A stretch of DNA of 8,365 nucleotides from Bacillota bacterium (GTDB lineage: Bacteria > Bacillota > Clostridia > Christensenellales > Aristaeellaceae), in the NCBI GenBank assembly GCA_023392395.1, contig JAEVZE010000423.1, positions 1 through 8,365 on the forward strand, in the 5' to 3' direction. How positions within the stretch are numbered: the stretch's first letter is position 1; every line of letters begins with the position of its first letter. The position numbers and the translations under genes are program-made. Under the pieces are notes generated by a model, which was given only the letters and a program-made list of their open reading frames with translations, was not told the origin of the DNA and made no database searches. This document shows positions 6,093 through 8,365 of this stretch, in pieces.

Positions 6093-6548
6093 ATGAAAAT
6101 TGCTCTGGCTTCCGACCACGCCGCCGCCGATCTCCGGGAGATCATCCGCGCACACCTGGCATCGCGCGGGTTCGAGCCGGTGGTCTACGACATTACGGTA
6201 CCCCGCCCCACCGACGATTACCCGGTCTACGCCGACCTGGCCGCCCGCGCGGTGGCTGCTGGCGAATGCGACCGGGGTATCCTGATCTGCGGCACCGGCA
6301 TCGGCATGAGCCTTGCGGCCAACAAGGTGCCCGGCATCCGCGCGGCGGTGTGCTCCGAGCCCTACAGCGCCAAGATGGCCCGCACCCACAATGACTGCAA
6401 CATCCTGTGCTTCGGCGCGCGGGTGGTGGGCAGCGAGCTGGCCAAGATGATCGTGGATGCCTACCTGGACAACTCGTTTGAGGGCGGGCGGCATCAGCGC
6501 CGGGTGGATATGATCATGACGATCGAGCGGGACGGTCGCCTCGAGTGA
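6093..6548 (+). CDS. rpiB: Ribose-5-phosphate isomerase B
   Basis: A 151-residue cytoplasmic enzyme that interconverts ribose-5-phosphate and ribulose-5-phosphate in the non-oxidative pentose phosphate pathway. The start MKIALASDHAAADL is the family's N-terminus. The chosen ATG has GAGGTG (6081-6086) 6 bases upstream; an in-frame ATG at 6075 would overlap that site. Visible active-site elements are Asp8-His9 in SDHAA, the catalytic Cys66 in ILICGTGIG (63-71), AANKVPGIRAAVCSEPYSA, His99 in RTHND, FGARVVG and GGRHQRRV with arginines 133 and 137. This is very close to the E. coli RpiB pattern. Related LacA/LacB galactose-6-phosphate isomerase subunits and allose-6-phosphate isomerases share the fold; the cysteine and overall motif set favour RpiB. 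It lies downstream of the importer but has its own promoter region and terminator-like hairpin, so it is probably a separate unit. Confidence 0.95.
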   Translation: MKIALASDHAAADLREIIRAHLASRGFEPVVYDITVPRPTDDYPVYADLAARAVAAGECDRGILICGTGIGMSLAANKVPGIRAAVCSEPYSAKMARTHNDCNILCFGARVVGSELAKMIVDAYLDNSFEGGRHQRRVDMIMTIERDGRLE

Positions 6549-6552
6549 ACCA

Positions 6553-6583
6553 ATGGGCCGCGGGCAATTTGCCCGCGGCCCAT
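6553..6583 (+). terminator. Hairpin after rpiB
   Basis: ATGGGCCGCGGGCA (6553-6566) pairs perfectly with 6570-6583 around a 3-base loop, four bases after the rpiB stop. It is very stable but is followed by GTCTGTTGAC rather than a T-tract on this strand, so termination may be factor-assisted, or the hairpin may mainly protect the 3' end. Confidence 0.6.
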
Positions 6584-6730
6584 GTCTGTTGACAGTTCTC
6601 GTCGAGGTGTTTCGTTCCCGGCGACCCGCGCGCCGGGAACGGTTTCCGGAACCAGTGCACACACTGGTGGAGGAAACAATTCCTTCTGTCAGTGGGCCGC
6701 CCGGAAATTCGTGAGAATTTCAGGCTCACG
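6584..6730 (+). other. Hairpin-dense intergenic segment, candidate structured RNA
   Basis: This gene-free stretch contains consecutive perfect hairpins: CGTTCCCGGCG/CGCCGGGAACG (6613-6623/6631-6641, 7-base loop), ACCAGTG/CACTGGT (6651-6657/6662-6668, CACA loop), AGGAA/TTCCT (6671-6675/6680-6684, ACAA loop) and GAAATTC/GAATTTC (6704-6710/6715-6721, GTGA loop, a GNRA type). The first three are enclosed by TGACAG/CTGTCA (6590-6595/6686-6691). On the plus strand only, that stem can extend outward to 12 pairs (6584-6595/6686-6697) by adding two normal and four G-U pairs. The G-U pairs and the GNRA loop favour plus-strand RNA. No coding potential is evident. I do not recognise it as a known RNA family. 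A mere run of terminators or an intergenic repeat remains possible. Confidence 0.35.
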
Positions 6731-6745
6731 CAGGTTTCTTCCTTC

Positions 6746-6776
6746 GCGTTGAAAAACCATCGTGGTTTTTCAACGC
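6746..6776 (-). terminator. Hairpin at the end of the DUF421-DUF4363 operon
   Basis: GCGTTGAAAAACCA (6746-6759) and its exact complement (6763-6776) form a 14-bp stem with a 3-base loop. Its edge overlaps the last base of the DUF4363 stop codon (6778-6776). The stem contains an A5/T5 run, but no T-tract follows on the minus strand (GAAGGAAG follows). Because genes converge here it may act on transcripts from both sides. Confidence 0.6.
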
Positions 6777-7159
6777 TAAAGCACGTTTCCCCAGCGAATC
6801 CGCTCCTGCTGGCGGATATGGTCGAGGTTCTCCTGCAGAAGCGCCATCGACTTATAGAAGTCGTCCAGGCAGCCGCGCTTCAGGCAAGCTTCCGCCTCCA
6901 CGTAGCGTTCGACCACCGTATGCATTTCGTTGTGAGAGATCAGCATCTCGAGGAACTGCTGATGCCTTTCCCACTCCGACGCCAGCGCCGTCATCTTCGC
7001 GACGGCATCCTGTGTCTGCCCCCGGTCGACTAGGTCCTGCGCCTCCATCGAAAGCTTCTCCATCTGCCCGACGGCGTGGGTGACCACGAACATGCACGTC
7101 AGGCTGAACGCAAGCGCCACCACCGCGACCGCGATCACGCCGATCAATTTTGCCCGCAT
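6776..7159 (-). CDS. DUF4363 family protein, single membrane anchor
   Basis: A 127-residue protein of unknown function. One transmembrane helix (about residues 6-28, after the short basic MRAK) is followed by a long, mostly helical, charged domain: MEKLSMEAQDLVDRGQTQDAV, then SEWERHQQFLEMLISHNEMHTV and LQENLDHIRQQERIRWGNVL. The size, the W-x-x-H/SHNE-like stretch and above all its place directly behind a DUF421 gene are typical of Firmicutes DUF4363 proteins. The helical part is probably outside the membrane, perhaps binding to the DUF421 partner. Its ATG shares a base with the upstream stop (TAATG), and AGAGGT inside the DUF421 gene serves as ribosome binding site, so the two are translationally coupled. 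Confidence 0.8.
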   Translation of the reverse strand: MRAKLIGVIAVAVVALAFSLTCMFVVTHAVGQMEKLSMEAQDLVDRGQTQDAVAKMTALASEWERHQQFLEMLISHNEMHTVVERYVEAEACLKRGCLDDFYKSMALLQENLDHIRQQERIRWGNVL

Positions 7160-7875
7160 TACCAGACGACCTCTTGGCTGGTCAAGGCCACAATATGGAG
7201 GATGCTGCCGCGCATGTCCTGCACGTGCAACCCCCCCTGGGTGTCCAGGCTCGCGATCAGCACCTTGGAGAATTCCATCCCGTAGTGGTCCAGCAATTCC
7301 TTAAGCCATCCCTCGTCCTTCCCCGACATGGACAGGTTGTGCTTTTGCACCCTGCCGTTCTCGATCAGGATCAGCGGCAGGCCCTCGTAGCCGGGTTTCA
7401 GGTTCAGATCCTCCGTCGTCACGGTTCGCTTGGCCGCGTGCGGAAAGGCAGTAATGTTGCCATCCGTCTCCACAATGGCGGTACCACAGGTGCTGGGGTC
7501 CAGAAGTCCCGCCTCCCGGAGGCCTTCCTGCAGGTCGGACAGGCTCATGCACAGCCTGTCCAGCTCTCCGCGGTTGATGATCCCGCGGGATACCACCACC
7601 GAGGGTTTTCCGGACAGGAACGCGCGGATCCGATCGCTCTTCATGCACGCCAGGGTCAGGGAGCCGTTGACCACGTACAGCGCCAGGATCGGCAGCACGC
7701 CGTGGAACAGCGGGGTCGAGATGTCCGCCATCGGCGTCACGAGAAGGTCCGCCACCATGATGGCCAGCGCAAATTCATAGGGCTGGAACTGCCCCAGTTG
7801 ATGCTTTCCGGTCGCGCGCATGGTCGCCACCATGACCAGGTACAATATGACCGCGCGAAAGAAGATGGTCAGCAA
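7159..7875 (-). CDS. DUF421 (YetF-like) membrane protein
   Basis: A 238-residue protein from the TTG at 7875-7873, chosen because GGAGG (7888-7884) lies 8 bases upstream. Another in-frame TTG (7926-7924) abuts the probable -10 and has no such site. The N-terminus has three hydrophobic segments (about 3-19, 34-50, 56-74). RATGKHQLGQFQPYEFALAIMVADLLVTPM is the family hallmark. A cytoplasmic domain follows: SGKPSVVVSRGIINRGELDRL, LSDLQEGLREAG and TAIVETDGNITAFP. B. subtilis relatives include YetF and YdfS; relatives in some Bacillus spore operons affect spore inner-membrane properties and heat resistance, which suggests but does not show a role in spores here. Length agrees with the family's usual 220-240. 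It heads an operon with DUF4363 and is divergent from the coiled-coil zinc-ribbon gene. Confidence 0.9.
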   Translation of the reverse strand: MLTIFFRAVILYLVMVATMRATGKHQLGQFQPYEFALAIMVADLLVTPMADISTPLFHGVLPILALYVVNGSLTLACMKSDRIRAFLSGKPSVVVSRGIINRGELDRLCMSLSDLQEGLREAGLLDPSTCGTAIVETDGNITAFPHAAKRTVTTEDLNLKPGYEGLPLILIENGRVQKHNLSMSGKDEGWLKELLDHYGMEFSKVLIASLDTQGGLHVQDMRGSILHIVALTSQEVVW

Positions 7876-7898
7876 GCAAACCGCCTCCGGGCACAGTA

Positions 7899-7923
7899 TG
7901 CGCCTTTTGCGGCGCAAATCATA
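7899..7923 (-). promoter_or_regulatory. Candidate -10 and leader hairpin of the DUF421 operon
   Basis: TATGAT on the minus strand (7923-7918) has one mismatch to the consensus. The best -35 is only ATGACG (7948-7943) at a long 19-base spacing, so the promoter is weakly supported. Just downstream TGCGCC/GGCGCA (7899-7904/7911-7916) can form a 6-bp hairpin about 10 bases before the GGAGG ribosome binding site. Confidence 0.35.
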
Positions 7924-8000
7924 CAATTTTCCGAAGTTTCCACGTCATGCTTGCTTTTTACAGGGAAATGGGGCAAACTGTTCTTACCCGATTGGTGTCA

Positions 8001-8022
8001 GGCGGCAAGAATTCACGCCGCC
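8001..8022 (+). repeat. Inverted repeat in the leader of the coiled-coil zinc-ribbon gene
   Basis: GGCGGC (8001-8006) and GCCGCC (8017-8022) flank AAGAATTCAC. It lies about 40 bases before the start codon at 8063. No convincing -35/-10 pair was found in 7927-8062 for the plus-strand gene, so whether this is an operator or an RNA hairpin is open. Confidence 0.25.
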
Positions 8023-8062
8023 CGTCATACACTTGAACGCAACAGGAAATGAGGTGTATTGC

Positions 8063-8365
8063 ATGCCGCTGTTTCAGGATTTCGGAAAGCGCGTTTCCGA
8101 AGTGGCCAAGAACGTTGGCCAGAAGACCCAGGAGGCCACGGAGGTCGCCCGGCTGAGTAGCCGCATCGCTTCCAAGGAGGCCGAGATTGAGCAGCTCTTC
8201 CTGCAGATCGGAAAAGCCTATTACTCCATGCGCGGCGCGGGCGGTGCATGCGAGGCGGCCGACCTGTTCTGCCAGAAGGTTACGCTCCTGGAGGCGGAGT
8301 GCGAGGCGATGCGCAAGGAGATCGATGCGCTCAAGCACCAGAGCCGCTGCCCCAACTGCGGCGGC
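8063..8365 (+). CDS. Coiled-coil protein with C-terminal zinc-ribbon knuckle, truncated by the window
   Basis: From the ATG at 8063 (GAGGTG at 8051-8056, 6 bases upstream) 101 codons run without a stop to the last base. The N-terminus MPLFQDFGKRVSEVAKNVGQ and the stretch EVARLSSRIASKEAEIEQLFLQIGKAYYSMRG are amphipathic helical, followed by a second helix VTLLEAECEAMRKEIDALKHQ. It then reaches CPNCGG (96-101), the first half of a zinc ribbon whose second Cys pair should lie just outside. This layout is common in small Clostridia proteins annotated only as zinc-ribbon domain proteins; their function is unknown. It is divergent from the DUF421 operon. Confidence 0.8.
   Translation, partial: MPLFQDFGKRVSEVAKNVGQKTQEATEVARLSSRIASKEAEIEQLFLQIGKAYYSMRGAGGACEAADLFCQKVTLLEAECEAMRKEIDALKHQSRCPNCGG

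Noticed and set aside
6589..6594. Perfect -35 hexamer TTGACA after rpiB
   Set aside because: No -10-like hexamer occurs 16-18 bases downstream; the bases are better explained as part of the closing stem of the hairpin cluster.
7150..8052. Plus-strand open frame of 300 codons opposite the DUF421 gene
   Set aside because: The minus strand encodes a full DUF421 protein with its hallmark motifs; this frame is His/Gln/Arg-rich shadow.

Overview
The window is a GC-rich chromosomal segment that reads like a Gram-positive (Clostridia-type) bacterium. Evidence for this: strong AGGAGG-type ribosome binding sites, sigma-A-like promoters (TTGACA with a 17-base spacer and TATGAT; an extended -10 TGGTATAAT), several TTG starts, and protein families typical of Firmicutes (BMP-type nucleoside importer, the DUF421/DUF4363 pair, a coiled-coil zinc-ribbon protein). 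I cannot name the species. No mobile element, CRISPR array, tRNA or rRNA was seen.

Layout: (1) 1-879, minus strand, the N-terminal 293 residues of a NitT/TauT-type substrate-binding protein; it runs off the left edge and has its own promoter. (2) 880-1141, a divergent control region. (3) 1142-5895, plus strand, a complete BMP-family ABC importer operon: binding protein, double-domain ATPase, two permeases. This is the order and architecture of B. subtilis NupNOPQ and S. mutans RnsBACD. A strong hairpin plus a 14-bp palindrome separate the binding-protein gene from the ATPase gene, while the last three genes overlap or abut. (4) 6093-6548, rpiB (ribose-5-phosphate isomerase B), with its own promoter and a 22-bp near-perfect palindrome. 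(5) 6549-6775, a gene-free stretch between convergent genes, packed with hairpins that can be folded into one closed multi-helix RNA. (6) 7875-6776, minus strand, a DUF421 (YetF-like) membrane protein translationally coupled to a DUF4363 protein. (7) 8063 to the right edge, plus strand, a coiled-coil protein ending in CPNC, cut by the window.

How the genes may work together: the importer probably takes up nucleosides (substrate inferred from family only; riboflavin and vitamin B6 precursors are alternatives). Cleaving a nucleoside by phosphorolysis gives ribose-1-phosphate, then ribose-5-phosphate, which RpiB interconverts with ribulose-5-phosphate, so rpiB next door fits use of the sugar as carbon. 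The DUF421/DUF4363 pair belongs to a poorly understood envelope or spore-membrane theme and shows no clear link to the importer.

The coding content is ordinary. What deserves a second look is non-coding: the hairpin cluster at 6584-6730, the palindrome before rpiB, the structured gap inside the importer operon, and the fact that both binding proteins have signal peptides without a canonical lipobox.
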